DNA from: an uncultured Eubacteriales bacterium
GTDB taxonomy: Bacteria; Bacillota; Clostridia; UBA1381; UMGS1253
Direction: 5' to 3'
DNA length: 64,000 bases
NCBI GenBank assembly: GCA_902492065.1
Contig: CABUKE010000004.1
Location: 62,001-126,000 of the forward strand
Numbering within the stretch: position 1 is the first letter of the stretch; the number at the start of each line of letters is the position of its first letter. A program made the position numbers and the translations under genes. The notes below the pieces were generated by a model that saw only the letters and a list, made by a program, of their open reading frames with translations, did no database searches and had not been told where the DNA came from. Below, piece by piece: positions 32,762-41,258 of this stretch.

Positions 32762-32794
32762 TTGACAAATAAAATATAATAATATATCATATTA
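32762..32794 (+). promoter_or_regulatory. Promoter and putative operator of perR
   Basis: TTGACA at 32762-32767 and TATCAT at 32785-32790 are 17 bases apart. An inverted repeat, TAATAT-ATC-ATATTA (32780-32794), covers the -10. Its AT-rich form is like a PerR/Fur box and suggests autorepression (inference). Confidence 0.6.
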
Positions 32795-32827
32795 AATAAT
32801 AAAAAATATCAATAAGGAATGGTTACT

Positions 32828-33262
32828 ATGATTCGAAATGCAGAAGAGCGGGACATTCCACCGGGCATTCGGAAGCGGAATACGCTCCAGCGCAGTTTGG
32901 TGCTGGACGCTGTGCGGAGGCTTGCAAATCACCCGAGTGCAGAGGAGGTTTATGAGCAGACAGCGCGTCTGCACCCGGATATTAGTAAGGCGACAGTTTA
33001 CCGAAATCTGAATGTATTGGCGCAGGAGGGGATTTTACGCCGCCTCAGCGTTGCAAATGCGGCAGACCGGTTTGACCATAATACAACAAAACATTATCAT
33101 ATAAAATGTGTCCGCTGCGGGAGCTTTGACGACGTCACTCTGCCGTACATGGAGGATTTGGACAGAAAAGTAGAGCAGGAAACGGGATATGCCTTGAACA
33201 ATCATGCTATTATTTTTGAGGGGCTGTGTCCTGTATGTAAAAATCGTATGCAACAACCTTAA
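32828..33262 (+). CDS. perR: Peroxide-responsive Fur-family repressor PerR
   Basis: 144 residues. The DNA-binding wing is typical (HPSAEEVYEQTARLHPDISKATVYRNLNVLAQEGI). The regulatory metal site has His35, Asp83 (DRFD), His89 and His91 (HYH). Asp at the position where Fur has Glu is the PerR hallmark. Structural zinc cysteines are CVRC (94/97) and CPVC. PerR senses H2O2 by histidine oxidation. It heads an operon with rubrerythrin and a rubredoxin-flavoprotein. AAGGAA lies 8 bases before the ATG at 32828. Confidence 0.9.
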   Translation: MIRNAEERDIPPGIRKRNTLQRSLVLDAVRRLANHPSAEEVYEQTARLHPDISKATVYRNLNVLAQEGILRRLSVANAADRFDHNTTKHYHIKCVRCGSFDDVTLPYMEDLDRKVEQETGYALNNHAIIFEGLCPVCKNRMQQP

Positions 33263-33295
33263 ATAAAAAAATTTGTAGAAAAGGAGACAAGGACA

Positions 33296-33835
33296 ATGAA
33301 AGAATTAAAGGGAACGAAAACAGAGGCAAATTTGATGGCGGCTTTTGCAGGGGAGTCACAGGCGAGAAACAAGTACACCTATTATGCAAGTGCGGCAAAG
33401 AAGGAAGGACTGGTACAAATCGGCAAGTTCTTCGAGGAAACGGCAAATAATGAAAAGGAACATGCAAAGATTTGGTTCAAGCTTTTACATAATGGTATGC
33501 CGGACACGGCGACCAACCTGGCCGATGCGGCTGCGGGTGAGAATTACGAGTGGACGGACATGTACAAGACGTTTGCTGAAGAAGCAAAGGCAGAGGGCTT
33601 CGACCATATTGCGTTCCTGTTTGAAGAAGTAGGTAAGATTGAGAAGGAGCACGAAGAGCGTTACAACAAGCTGCTTGAGAACCTTAAGACTGGCAAAGTG
33701 TTCACAAAGGACGGCAAGCAGGTATGGATTTGCTCGAACTGCGGCCATATTCACATCGGCGACAGCGCGCCGGAGGTATGCCCGGTATGTGCGCATCCGA
33801 AGGCATATTTTGAGCTCCGCGCACAGAATTATTAA
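33296..33835 (+). CDS. rbr: Rubrerythrin
   Basis: Rubrerythrin reduces H2O2 to water in anaerobes. It has 179 residues. The N-terminal di-iron four-helix domain is visible ([58 protein letters not shown]). The C-terminal rubredoxin-like domain has two CxxC knuckles ([16 protein letters not shown]). It is the second gene of the perR operon (33-base gap) with an AAAGGAG ribosome site. Confidence 0.97.
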   Translation: MKELKGTKTEANLMAAFAGESQARNKYTYYASAAKKEGLVQIGKFFEETANNEKEHAKIWFKLLHNGMPDTATNLADAAAGENYEWTDMYKTFAEEAKAEGFDHIAFLFEEVGKIEKEHEERYNKLLENLKTGKVFTKDGKQVWICSNCGHIHIGDSAPEVCPVCAHPKAYFELRAQNY

Positions 33836-33861
33836 TCAAACACGGGAAGGCAGCGGGATGT

Positions 33862-34485
33862 ATGGACAAAACGGTTTTGTGCCATCTTTCTTACGGCCTG
33901 TATGCACTCGGCGTTAATGACAACGGGCGTAAATGCGGCTGTATTGTCAATACGGTCTTTCAGGTGACGAGCGCAGACCCGATGATTGCTGTGGCGGTGA
34001 ACCGGGACAACTATACCTGTGATGTCATGCAGAGAACCGGAAAGTTTAGCGTTTCCATCCTTTCGGAGCAGGTGAATCCGAATGTGATTGCAGCGCTCGG
34101 TTTTGCAAGCGGGCGCGACAAAAATAAATTTGAGGGAATTGGTTCTGGCATGATGCAGGATCTGCCGATTTTATCGGAGGGGTGCTGTGGTTATTTGCTC
34201 TGCGACGTTGTGACAACAGCGGAAACCTCGACCCACCTTGTATTTCTGGCAAAGGTGCGCGACGCTTTCGGCAACAGTGACTTGCAGCCTATGACCTATC
34301 AGTATTACCATGACGTCATTAAGGGAAAAGCGCCGAAGAATGCGCCGACCTATGTGGCGGAAGATACCAGCGGCGCTGGATACCGTTGTTCTGTCTGTGG
34401 ATACCGCTATGAGGGCGATATCACACAGGAGCCGGACGGCTATGTATGCCCTATCTGCGGCGCGCCGAAATCGGCGTTTCGATGA
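33862..34485 (+). CDS. Flavin-reductase-like protein with C-terminal rubredoxin (Hrb type)
   Basis: 207 residues. Residues 1-160 form a flavin-reductase-like FMN-binding domain (MDKTVLCHLSYGLYALGVNDNGRKCGCIVNTVFQVTSADPMIAVAV). The last 45 residues are a rubredoxin with two CxxC (YRCSVCGYRYEGD; YVCPICGAPKSAF). This is the layout of high-molecular-weight rubredoxin, which passes electrons to rubrerythrin or flavodiiron proteins. It is the third gene of the perR-rbr operon (26-base gap), giving a complete peroxide-defence chain. Confidence 0.92.
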   Translation: MDKTVLCHLSYGLYALGVNDNGRKCGCIVNTVFQVTSADPMIAVAVNRDNYTCDVMQRTGKFSVSILSEQVNPNVIAALGFASGRDKNKFEGIGSGMMQDLPILSEGCCGYLLCDVVTTAETSTHLVFLAKVRDAFGNSDLQPMTYQYYHDVIKGKAPKNAPTYVAEDTSGAGYRCSVCGYRYEGDITQEPDGYVCPICGAPKSAFR

Positions 34486-34501
34486 ATTTGACCCCCTAAT
34501 A

Positions 34502-34540
34502 AATCCCGGGCTGGAGTAAACTGGCCTGGGATTTTCTTTG
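34502..34540 (+). terminator. Terminator of the perR-rbr-hrb operon
   Basis: AATCCCGGGC (34502-34511) pairs with GCCTGGGATT (34524-34533) and is followed by TTTCTTT. Confidence 0.75.
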
Positions 34541-34585
34541 GACGATAATTTGTTTTATGATTTTATATTTCTTTTTTGGGAAAAA

Positions 34586-34596
34586 TGTGGTATACT
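34586..34596 (+). promoter_or_regulatory. Extended -10 of the DUF2156 operon
   Basis: TGTGGTATACT at 34586-34596 is a strong extended -10; the -35 (TTTCTT, 34568-34573) is weak. It is about 40 bases before the ATG at 34636. Confidence 0.5.
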
Positions 34597-34635
34597 ATTA
34601 CTAACAAAAAGAAAAACAAGGGAGTTATATTATTT

Positions 34636-35526
34636 ATGTTACAAATGAAGGAAGTCCAAATCAGCGATAAAGCACGAGTGGATGCGCTGTTGGAAGGCTG
34701 TCCGCACAATACGCTGGAATATAATTTTACATCGACATTTATCTGGCGCAATATTTATAATTTTCGGATTGTAGAGAATCCGAACTGGTTTATTCTGTTT
34801 TCCGACTCGAAACGGCCGTCGTTTCTCTATCCGTATGGCAAGGGCGATATTAAGCCCGTATTGGATGAGCTGATTGCTTATTGCAAAGAGAAGGGAATTA
34901 CGCCGTCGTTTCACAGTGTATCGCCAATAGCGCGTGAGGAATTGGAGACTCTGTATCCGGGACAGTTCGCGTTTACACTTATCCGCGACGCAGGCGACTA
35001 TATCTATGAGCGGGAGAGTCTTGCCACACTTAGAGGGAAAAAGCTGAGTGCAAAGCGCAACCATATCAACCGCTTTTTGGAGTCCTATCCAAACTGGAAG
35101 TACGAACGAATTACAAAAGAGAATATTGAGGAAGTTTATCAAATGAACCTGAAATGGTGCGCAACGGTAGATTGTAAAAATGATCCTGGGCTCCAGGAGG
35201 AGGCGTGCGCTGTAAAGCAGGCGTTTCGCTACTTCTTTGATTTGAAACTTGACGGCGGTCTGCTGCGGGCGGAGGACGATATTGTGGCGTTTTCCATGGG
35301 GGATCGGCTCAACGACACGACGTATCTGGTTCACATTGAAAAGGCGTTTGCCGACATTAACGGTGCATATCCGATGATTAACAAGCAGTTTGTGCTCAAA
35401 AATACAGAGGGATATCAATATGTTGACCGTGAGGATGACGCAGGGGACGAGGGTCTGCGTAAGGCAAAGCTCTCCTACCGGCCGGCTATTATATCGGAAA
35501 AGTATTTTGCACAGTACACGGGATAA
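34636..35526 (+). CDS. DUF2156 (phosphatidylglycerol lysyltransferase C-terminal-like) protein
   Basis: 296 residues with two GNAT-like halves, as in the DUF2156 domain of MprF-type aminoacyl-transferases, but without the MprF membrane part. Typical stretches are DYIYERESLATLRGKKLSAKRNHINRFLESYPNWKYERI and INGAYPMINKQFVLKNTEGYQYVDREDDAGDEGLRKAKLSYRPA. A role in aminoacyl or acyl transfer is possible; no substrate is known. I chose the ATG at 34636 (AAGGGAG about 11 bases upstream). It heads a three-gene run with a GNAT and an AlkZ-related gene. Confidence 0.82.
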   Translation: MLQMKEVQISDKARVDALLEGCPHNTLEYNFTSTFIWRNIYNFRIVENPNWFILFSDSKRPSFLYPYGKGDIKPVLDELIAYCKEKGITPSFHSVSPIAREELETLYPGQFAFTLIRDAGDYIYERESLATLRGKKLSAKRNHINRFLESYPNWKYERITKENIEEVYQMNLKWCATVDCKNDPGLQEEACAVKQAFRYFFDLKLDGGLLRAEDDIVAFSMGDRLNDTTYLVHIEKAFADINGAYPMINKQFVLKNTEGYQYVDREDDAGDEGLRKAKLSYRPAIISEKYFAQYTG

Positions 35527-35540
35527 AGAAGGGAAACGGT

Positions 35541-36392
35541 ATGATCGAGTTTGCGTCGGAGCGTTACCGGGAGCAGATTAAAGCGCTGTGGTGCGAGGCA
35601 TTTGAAGAGAGCGCCGCGTCGGCGGAGCACTATTTTACCTGTTGTCATATGGATAGTAATATGCTCCTTGATACAGAAGGAGATGGCGTGTGTGCCATGT
35701 TGACCATGCTGCCGCTGACGTTGTATTTTGGTGCGGAGGCGTATTCTGGACGCTATATATACGCAGTTGCAACGCGGAAGGACTGCCGCGGGCAGGGGCG
35801 TAGCACGCGCCTTCTACAGGAAGCGCACGGTTATATGCGCCGCGAGGGCGTTGCCGCGTCGCTTTTGGTGCCTGCGTCGGAGAGTTTGTTTGATTTTTAT
35901 GCACAGCGTGGTTATACAAAAGCATTTAGTCTGAGTGAAACGGTGTGGGACGCGGACATGCTCCCGCCTGCCGGCGCTGGTACGGTGCGGCGCATGGAAA
36001 CGGCGAAGGCGTATGTGGACCTGCGCTTGGCAGCGTTTGGAGATAGCCGCCCGTTTGCCGCGTGGGACGCCGACATGCTTGAGCGGATTATGGCATATGG
36101 CCATTGCTATGGCGCGGAGTTTTATCATGTTGGTACGTCGCGGGGCGAGGCGGCGGCCTTTTGCGTTCGGGAAGGCGATACAGTGTTGGTCAAGGAGCTT
36201 GCGGTATTCGGTATGAAGACCGAACAGGCAGTCGCGCTATTGCACGGACAATTGGGCGCAAAGCAGTATTGCGTGCGCACAGCCGCCGGGAGAGCAGAAG
36301 AAAAAAGACGGTTTGACTTTGCCATGCTGTGTACTTTGCAGGGTAACCTGCCAAAGCCTTGCAATGCGTATTTCAATCTGGCAATGGATTGA
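35541..36392 (+). CDS. GNAT-family N-acetyltransferase
   Basis: 283 residues. The acetyl-CoA loop is in RYIYAVATRKDCRGQGRSTRLLQEAHGYM (about residues 70-100), followed by SLLVPASESLFDFYAQRGYTKAF. A C-terminal extension of about 130 residues has its own fold, as in Eis-like proteins. The acceptor is unknown. It begins 15 bases after the DUF2156 gene (GAAGGG ribosome site) and overlaps no other gene. It is a different paralogue from the GNAT at 15451-16320. Confidence 0.84.
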   Translation: MIEFASERYREQIKALWCEAFEESAASAEHYFTCCHMDSNMLLDTEGDGVCAMLTMLPLTLYFGAEAYSGRYIYAVATRKDCRGQGRSTRLLQEAHGYMRREGVAASLLVPASESLFDFYAQRGYTKAFSLSETVWDADMLPPAGAGTVRRMETAKAYVDLRLAAFGDSRPFAAWDADMLERIMAYGHCYGAEFYHVGTSRGEAAAFCVREGDTVLVKELAVFGMKTEQAVALLHGQLGAKQYCVRTAAGRAEEKRRFDFAMLCTLQGNLPKPCNAYFNLAMD

Positions 36393-36409
36393 GCGGAAAG
36401 GGGTACGTT

Positions 36410-37085
36410 ATGATTACCTGTTACGCGGACTTTGTTTCCCGACTTTTGAAGACGGGCTTCACCATTGGCGGGGAAAACGGCGAGGGCGTTTTTACGCTCG
36501 CAGATGAATTCGAGAAGAATATCTGCTGGCATACCGAGAATATGGAAACCGACCCGTGGGAATGGCGGATGCGCGTCCTACAGGAGCGGGAGGATATCGC
36601 CTACGGGAAAGTCTTTTTTGGAAAAAGCGGCTATATTACAAAGGAATGGTATCCGTATTTTTTGGCGGTGCGCCGCGGCGCGCTGTCACTGGACGAGGCA
36701 TATGAGGCGGGTAATATCAGCCGGTACGCAAAAATGATTTACAGCGTCATTGCAGACAACGGCGCTGTGCCGACGTATGCGCTGCGCGGCCTGTGCGGCT
36801 TTGGGCCGGAGGATAAGGCGAAGATGGAGCGCGCGCTGACCGAGCTGCAAGGCAAACTCTTATATTACCATGTGCGGCAACCGGCAGAAGATCAGCCGGA
36901 GCGGGGCGCTCTACGGCTGGAGCTCTACCATGTTTTGTACGGCAGAGGCGTTTTGGGACGGCAAAGTGTTTGCAAAGGCGGCGAGGATAGATGCCTCCGA
37001 CGCGGAAGCGCGGATACGAAAGCGGATTTACGAGATGAACCCTGCCGCTCAGGAGAAAAAGGTGAAAAAATTTATTTTCGGATAA
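36410..37085 (+). pseudogene. AlkZ-related conserved protein with a frameshift
   Basis: The reading frame from ATG 36410 (ITCYADFVSRLLKTGFTIGG to LTELQGKLLYYHVRQ) matches the start of the clostridial AlkZ-related family (MITCYxDFVxRLL ... ETDPWEWRMRVLxEREDIAYxKxFF). The rest, MCGNRQKISRSGALYGWSSTMFCTAEAFWDG to KKVKKFIFG, continues in the next frame and ends at 37085. One extra T at 36860/36861 explains it: without it the junction reads KLYITMCGN. It is either a real frameshift or a sequencing error. Intact, it would be about 225 residues; its function is unknown. AAAGGGG precedes the start. Confidence 0.78.
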
Positions 37086-37089
37086 ATAA

Positions 37090-37118
37090 AAAAAACGGGC
37101 TAAAAGCCCGTTTTTTGA
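37090..37118. terminator. Bidirectional terminator
   Basis: AAAAAACGGGC (37090-37100) and GCCCGTTTTTT (37106-37116) form a hairpin with A and T flanks between genes ending at 37085 and 37126. Confidence 0.92.
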
Positions 37119-37125
37119 TGCAGTA

Positions 37126-38523
37126 TTATTTTGACTGGATATATTCGTCGATGGCGGCCGCCGCGCTCTTGCCTGCGCCCATGGCGAGGATAACCGTCGC
37201 CGCGCCCGTTACCGCGTCGCCGCCGGCATATACGCCCTCTTTGGTCGTCATGCCGCTGTCGTCCTTTACGACAATGCAGCCGTGTTTGTTTGTTTCCAGC
37301 CCGCTCGTCGTATTTTTAATCAGCGGATTCGGCGAGGTGCCAATCGACATAATAACCGTGTCTACGTCGAGCATATGCTCCGACCCTTTCACGACAACCG
37401 GACGCCTCCGCCCGGACTCGTCCGGCTCACCAAGCTCCATCTTGACACATTCCATGCCAGTTACGAAGTCGTTTTCATCGCCGAGAATCTGCGTCGGGTT
37501 GTTGAGGGTCTTGAAGATGATGCCTTCTTCCTCCGCGTGCTCGACTTCTTCCTTTCTTGCTGGCATTTCCTCCATGGAACGGCGGTACACGATATAGACG
37601 TTTTCCGCGCCGAGACGCTTTGCACAGCGCGCCGCATCCATTGCCACGTTGCCGCCGCCGACAACCGCGACGTTTTTCACTGCTTTGATTGGCGTTGCGC
37701 TGTTCTCTTTGTACGCTTTCATCAGATTTACACGTGTCAAAAACTCGTTTGCCGAATATACGCCGTTGAGGTTCTCGCCCTCAATGTTCATAAAGCGCGG
37801 AAGCCCAGCGCCCGAACCAATAAATACGGCCTCAAAGCCGTCCTCAAACAGCTCGTCAACCGAGAGCACCTTGCCGATGACCATGTTTGTCATAATTGTC
37901 ACGCCAAGCTCGCGCAGGGTATCAATCTCCTTGCGGACAATTTCCTTCGGCAGACGAAATTCCGGAATCCCATAAACAAGCACGCCGCCGGGGGTATGGA
38001 GCGCCTCAAACACGGTCACATCGTAGCCGCGCTTTGCCAAATCGCCCGCGCATGTCAGCCCCGCCGGGCCTGCGCCGACAACGGCAACCTTGTGCCCGTT
38101 CGGCTGCGGCTTTTTCGCTTCTTCCTTTGCATGCTCCATGTGCCAGTCCGCCACGAACCGCTCAAGCCGGCCGATTGCCACCGGCTCGCCCTTGATGCCG
38201 CGTACGCACTTGCTCTCGCACTGCGTCTCCTGCGGACATACGCGCCCGCATACTGCCGGGAGCGAGCTCGACTTCGTCAGAATCTCATATGCGCCCTCAA
38301 AGTCCTCCTCCTTAATCTTTGCGATAAAGGCCGGGATGTCAATTGCCACCGGGCAGCCACCCACGCAGGGCTTGTGCTTGCAATTGAGGCAGCGGTTTGC
38401 CTCGTCGATGGCCTGCTCCTTCGTATAGCCGAGCGCAACCTCGGAGAAGTTTTTGTTCCGCACGTCCGGCGCCTGCACCGGCATTTCGTTTTTCTTCAAT
38501 GACATGTTAGGCATTGTGCGCAT
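37126..38523 (-). CDS. nfnB: NfnB-type FAD/NADPH oxidoreductase (GltA-like, two [4Fe-4S])
   Basis: 465 residues. The N-terminal ferredoxin-like region has CLNCKHKPCVGGCP and CGRVCPQETQCESKC, ligands for two [4Fe-4S] clusters. FAD binding is at VAVVGAGPAGLTCAGDL and the NAD(P) fold at VAVVGGGNVAMDAARCA. The C-terminal VYAGGDAVTGAATVILAMGAGKSAAAAI is typical. With the adjacent FAD/[2Fe-2S] subunit it forms an NfnAB-type electron-bifurcating complex that couples NADH and ferredoxin to NADP+. A GltA-type glutamate synthase small subunit is the alternative, but no large subunit is in the window. It overlaps the nfnA gene by 17 bases. Confidence 0.88.
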   Translation of the reverse strand: MRTMPNMSLKKNEMPVQAPDVRNKNFSEVALGYTKEQAIDEANRCLNCKHKPCVGGCPVAIDIPAFIAKIKEEDFEGAYEILTKSSSLPAVCGRVCPQETQCESKCVRGIKGEPVAIGRLERFVADWHMEHAKEEAKKPQPNGHKVAVVGAGPAGLTCAGDLAKRGYDVTVFEALHTPGGVLVYGIPEFRLPKEIVRKEIDTLRELGVTIMTNMVIGKVLSVDELFEDGFEAVFIGSGAGLPRFMNIEGENLNGVYSANEFLTRVNLMKAYKENSATPIKAVKNVAVVGGGNVAMDAARCAKRLGAENVYIVYRRSMEEMPARKEEVEHAEEEGIIFKTLNNPTQILGDENDFVTGMECVKMELGEPDESGRRRPVVVKGSEHMLDVDTVIMSIGTSPNPLIKNTTSGLETNKHGCIVVKDDSGMTTKEGVYAGGDAVTGAATVILAMGAGKSAAAAIDEYIQSK

Positions 38524-39358
38524 CTCCTTTCTTCAAAAGGTTACACGTTTCCTCATAGCTGTGCCGCTCAAAGTCCTTATAGACTGTGCCGCGCTTCATC
38601 ATCAGGTCAAAATCGACCTGATGGCCGTCGAAGTCCGGCCCGTCCACGCAGGCAAACTTCGTCTCGCCGCCTACACTGAGGCGGCAGCCGCCGCACATGC
38701 CCGTGCCGTCAATCATAATCGGGTTCATGCTGACAACGGTTTTGATACCGTACTCTTTCGTGAGCTGACATACGAATTTCATCATAATCAATGGACCAAT
38801 CGCAATGACCTCGTCGTACTTTTCTCCGCTCTCGATCAAAGCGCGCAGCGCGTCGGTGACAAGCCCCTTTTCACCGTAGCTACCGTCGTCTGTCACAATT
38901 TTAAACACGTCGCTGACCGCCTTGAAGTGGTCCTCCAGGATTACAAGGTCTTTGCTGCGGAAGCCGACCACGGAGTGTACCTCCGCGCCCTGCTCGTGCA
39001 GCTTTTTCGCAACCGGGTAAGCGATTGCGCAGCCCACGCCGCCGCCGATCACGGCAACTTTTTTGAGCCCTTCCGTATGCGACGCCGTGCCGAGTGGGCC
39101 GACAAAGTCGCTGATATAGTCGCCCTCTTCCTTTGCGTCGAGCTTTTTCGTCGTTGCGCCGACAATCTGGAAGATGATTGTCACGGTGCCCGCCTCGCGG
39201 TCATAGTCGGCAACCGTCAGCGGAATGCGCTCGCCGTCCTCGTCGACGCGCAGGATGATAAACTGGCCCGCCTGCGCCTTTTTGGCAACAAACGGCGCGT
39301 CAATCTCCATCAGCGTGACGGTCGGGTTGAGCCGTTCTTTCTTTTTAATCAAATACAT
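38507..39358 (-). CDS. nfnA: NfnA-type FAD/NAD-binding subunit with [2Fe-2S]
   Basis: 283 residues. It has a ferredoxin-NADP reductase-like FAD domain (HFxx-type VDEDGERIPLTVADYDREAGTVTIIFQIVGATT), an NAD domain (VAVIGGGVGCAIAYPVAKKL), and a C-terminal [2Fe-2S] region with MCGGCRLSVGGETKFACVDGPDFDGHQVDFD. This is the sulfide dehydrogenase/NfnA arrangement. Its own promoter is at 39475-39503 and its stop region overlaps nfnB, so subunits should be made in balance. Confidence 0.88.
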   Translation of the reverse strand: MYLIKKKERLNPTVTLMEIDAPFVAKKAQAGQFIILRVDEDGERIPLTVADYDREAGTVTIIFQIVGATTKKLDAKEEGDYISDFVGPLGTASHTEGLKKVAVIGGGVGCAIAYPVAKKLHEQGAEVHSVVGFRSKDLVILEDHFKAVSDVFKIVTDDGSYGEKGLVTDALRALIESGEKYDEVIAIGPLIMMKFVCQLTKEYGIKTVVSMNPIMIDGTGMCGGCRLSVGGETKFACVDGPDFDGHQVDFDLMMKRGTVYKDFERHSYEETCNLLKKGDAHNA

Positions 39359-39474
39359 ATTCCATCGCCCCTTTACAAGATTAATTTTAATTTGTAAATG
39401 TGCCGGTACGTGTTGTGTCCCATTGGATAAACAGAGCGGAAAACGAGATATCCTGCCGCCTATTTATCATATCT

Positions 39475-39503
39475 ATTATACAATAAAAAGACGGCTGGAA
39501 CAA
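39475..39503 (-). promoter_or_regulatory. Promoter of nfnAB
   Basis: On the minus strand, TTGTTC (39498-39503) and TATAAT (39475-39480) are 17 bases apart. The -35 lies in the loop of the upstream gene's terminator. The leader is about 110 bases. Confidence 0.7.
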
Positions 39504-39511
39504 CCGTCTTT
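39484..39511 (-). terminator. Terminator of the AEC transporter gene
   Basis: AAAGACGG (39487-39494) and CCGTCTTT (39504-39511) form a hairpin read on the minus strand, followed by TTATTG. Confidence 0.75.
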
Positions 39512-39596
39512 CTGATATTTTTTGATAAAATCTGCAACGAGTTTTTGTATAAACTGTATATGATTCTCAGTTTCCTGCCTTACTTTAGGAAAAGTG

Positions 39597-40535
39597 TTAG
39601 ATCAATGCCAGCGACTTGAGCGTAAAGATCAGCAAAAACATCGTCAGGATAGAGAATGCCGAGGTAAAGACAACGATCTGCGCGGCGAGGTCGCCGTCGC
39701 CGTCCATCTGCTGCGCCATCGTGTAGGAGGAAACGGCGGTCGGGGAAGCGAACATACTCAGAAGCGCGACAATCTGTGCCCCGCGGAAGCCAATCAGCGC
39801 GCCGATGCCAAGCGCCGCCACTGGAACGACGATTAGCCGGAGCACCACGGCCCAAGACAGAATGGGGATATTGCCTTTCACGGCAGTGAAGGTAAACGAC
39901 CCGCCCAGTGCAATCAGCGCGAGCGGCGTTGCAACGCGCGACACGTCGCGCACGACGCCCTCGGCAAAATTGGGGATTTTGATGCCGAATACTAAAAACA
40001 AAATGCCGAGCACAGACGCGACAATGAGCGGATTTGTGACGATACCCTTCAGGATTTTCAGCGGATTTGGTTTTCCGCCGCGGAACACCTCGAGGCATAT
40101 GACCGCCAAAATATTAAAGACCGGCACGACCATGGCAATCGCCACACTGGTCAGCCCTGCCCCGTCCTCGCCGAGCAGAAGCACCGTCACCGGCAGGCCG
40201 AACAGGACAAAATTGCTGCGGAATACCCCCTGGATGAACACGCCGCGCCGGCTGTTCTCCTTGATAAACAGGGGCACGAGTAAAAACAGCAGCAGCGCAA
40301 CGGCGAGGATGCAGACCAGCGCATAGAGCAGGAACGGCCCGTCAAAGGCCACGGCCGCGTCCGTCGTATAGATATTATAGAACAGCAATACCGGCAAAAA
40401 CACTTTGAACACAAGCTTGTTGATGACCCCGAGCGAATGTTCGTCCACCATTTTGACACGGCGGAGAATATACCCAAGCACAATCAGCGCAAAAATCGGG
40501 AAAACCACGCTTGCCGCTAAAATCAGACTGTCCAT
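39597..40535 (-). CDS. AEC-family (auxin efflux carrier-like) transporter
   Basis: 312 residues with ten hydrophobic helices in two five-helix halves, as in AEC/malate-type permeases: DSLILAASVVFPIFALIVLGYILRR at the start, GVFRSNFVLFGLPVTVLLLG in the middle and FASPTAVSSYTMAQQMDGD near the end. Members export or import dicarboxylates or related anions; the substrate is not defined. GGAGGT precedes the ATG. It is monocistronic, with an ogt gene 29 bases upstream on the same strand. Confidence 0.9.
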   Translation of the reverse strand: MDSLILAASVVFPIFALIVLGYILRRVKMVDEHSLGVINKLVFKVFLPVLLFYNIYTTDAAVAFDGPFLLYALVCILAVALLLFLLVPLFIKENSRRGVFIQGVFRSNFVLFGLPVTVLLLGEDGAGLTSVAIAMVVPVFNILAVICLEVFRGGKPNPLKILKGIVTNPLIVASVLGILFLVFGIKIPNFAEGVVRDVSRVATPLALIALGGSFTFTAVKGNIPILSWAVVLRLIVVPVAALGIGALIGFRGAQIVALLSMFASPTAVSSYTMAQQMDGDGDLAAQIVVFTSAFSILTMFLLIFTLKSLALI

Positions 40536-40564
40536 GTTGTACCTCCATTTATGCCTTTATAATT

Positions 40565-41104
40565 TTATAGTGCGCTGCCCTTTTTGGGGACAAATAAACC
40601 GGACAAATCCGCCCCTTCATGAGTAAGGAGCGCGAGCTTTTTGTCCACGCCGCCCGCGTAGCCAGTCAGACTCCCGTTTGCGCCTACCACACGGTGGCAG
40701 GGGATGATGATGGAAATCGGATTGTGCCCCACAGCTCCGCCGACCGCCTGGGCCGACATGTTCGTTCCCGCATGGCGGAAGGCAATTCTCTGCGCAAGCC
40801 TACCGTATGTCGTGACCTCGCCGTAGGGGATCTCACACAGCATATCCCACACCTCTTTGCGGAAAGCGCTTCCGGCGGGAGCAAGGTTTAGCTCGCCGAT
40901 TGCCGGCCTTTCGCCCGCAAAATAACGGTCGAGCCACAGCCTTGTTTGCCGGAGGATGGGAGCGTCCTTGTCTTCGACCGTTTCCTCCTGCAAGGAACCG
41001 AGAAAGTATTTTTGCCCCTCAATCCAAAGCCCAATGAGTGCGTCCTCCCTGCTTGCGAGCAGAATACCGCCAACTGGGGAAGTGTAACGCGCAATATACA
41101 CCAT
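40565..41104 (-). CDS. ogt: Methylated-DNA-protein cysteine methyltransferase
   Basis: 179 residues. The active-site motif IIPCHRVVGANGSLTGYAGG contains the acceptor cysteine and is exact. EIPYGEVTTYGRLAQRI is the DNA-binding winged helix region with its typical Tyr. It repairs O6-methylguanine by suicide transfer. GGAGCGGAA precedes the start. It may share a transcript with the AEC gene 29 bases downstream. Confidence 0.95.
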   Translation of the reverse strand: MVYIARYTSPVGGILLASREDALIGLWIEGQKYFLGSLQEETVEDKDAPILRQTRLWLDRYFAGERPAIGELNLAPAGSAFRKEVWDMLCEIPYGEVTTYGRLAQRIAFRHAGTNMSAQAVGGAVGHNPISIIIPCHRVVGANGSLTGYAGGVDKKLALLTHEGADLSGLFVPKKGSAL

Positions 41105-41197
41105 AGAAATTCCGCTCCTTCCAAACGATCAAAACTGTTTACTATTATATCATGAAACAGACAATTGCTCAATGTTTCTATACAAATTTAATAAAAA

Positions 41198-41234
41198 ACC
41201 GTTTCTAACCCATTGATTAGAAACGGTTCTGTTT
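41198..41234 (-). terminator. Terminator of the ECF sigma/protease operon
   Basis: ACCGTTTCTAA (41198-41208) and TTAGAAACGGT (41217-41227) form a strong hairpin. On the minus strand it is followed by TTTTTTAT and lies 32 bases after the protease stop. Confidence 0.88.
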
Positions 41235-41258
41235 TTGACTGAGAAACTTGCACCCGGC

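Noticed and set aside
37282..38502. Open frame of about 400 codons on the plus strand
   Set aside because: It is antisense to nfnB, whose cofactor motifs are clear.
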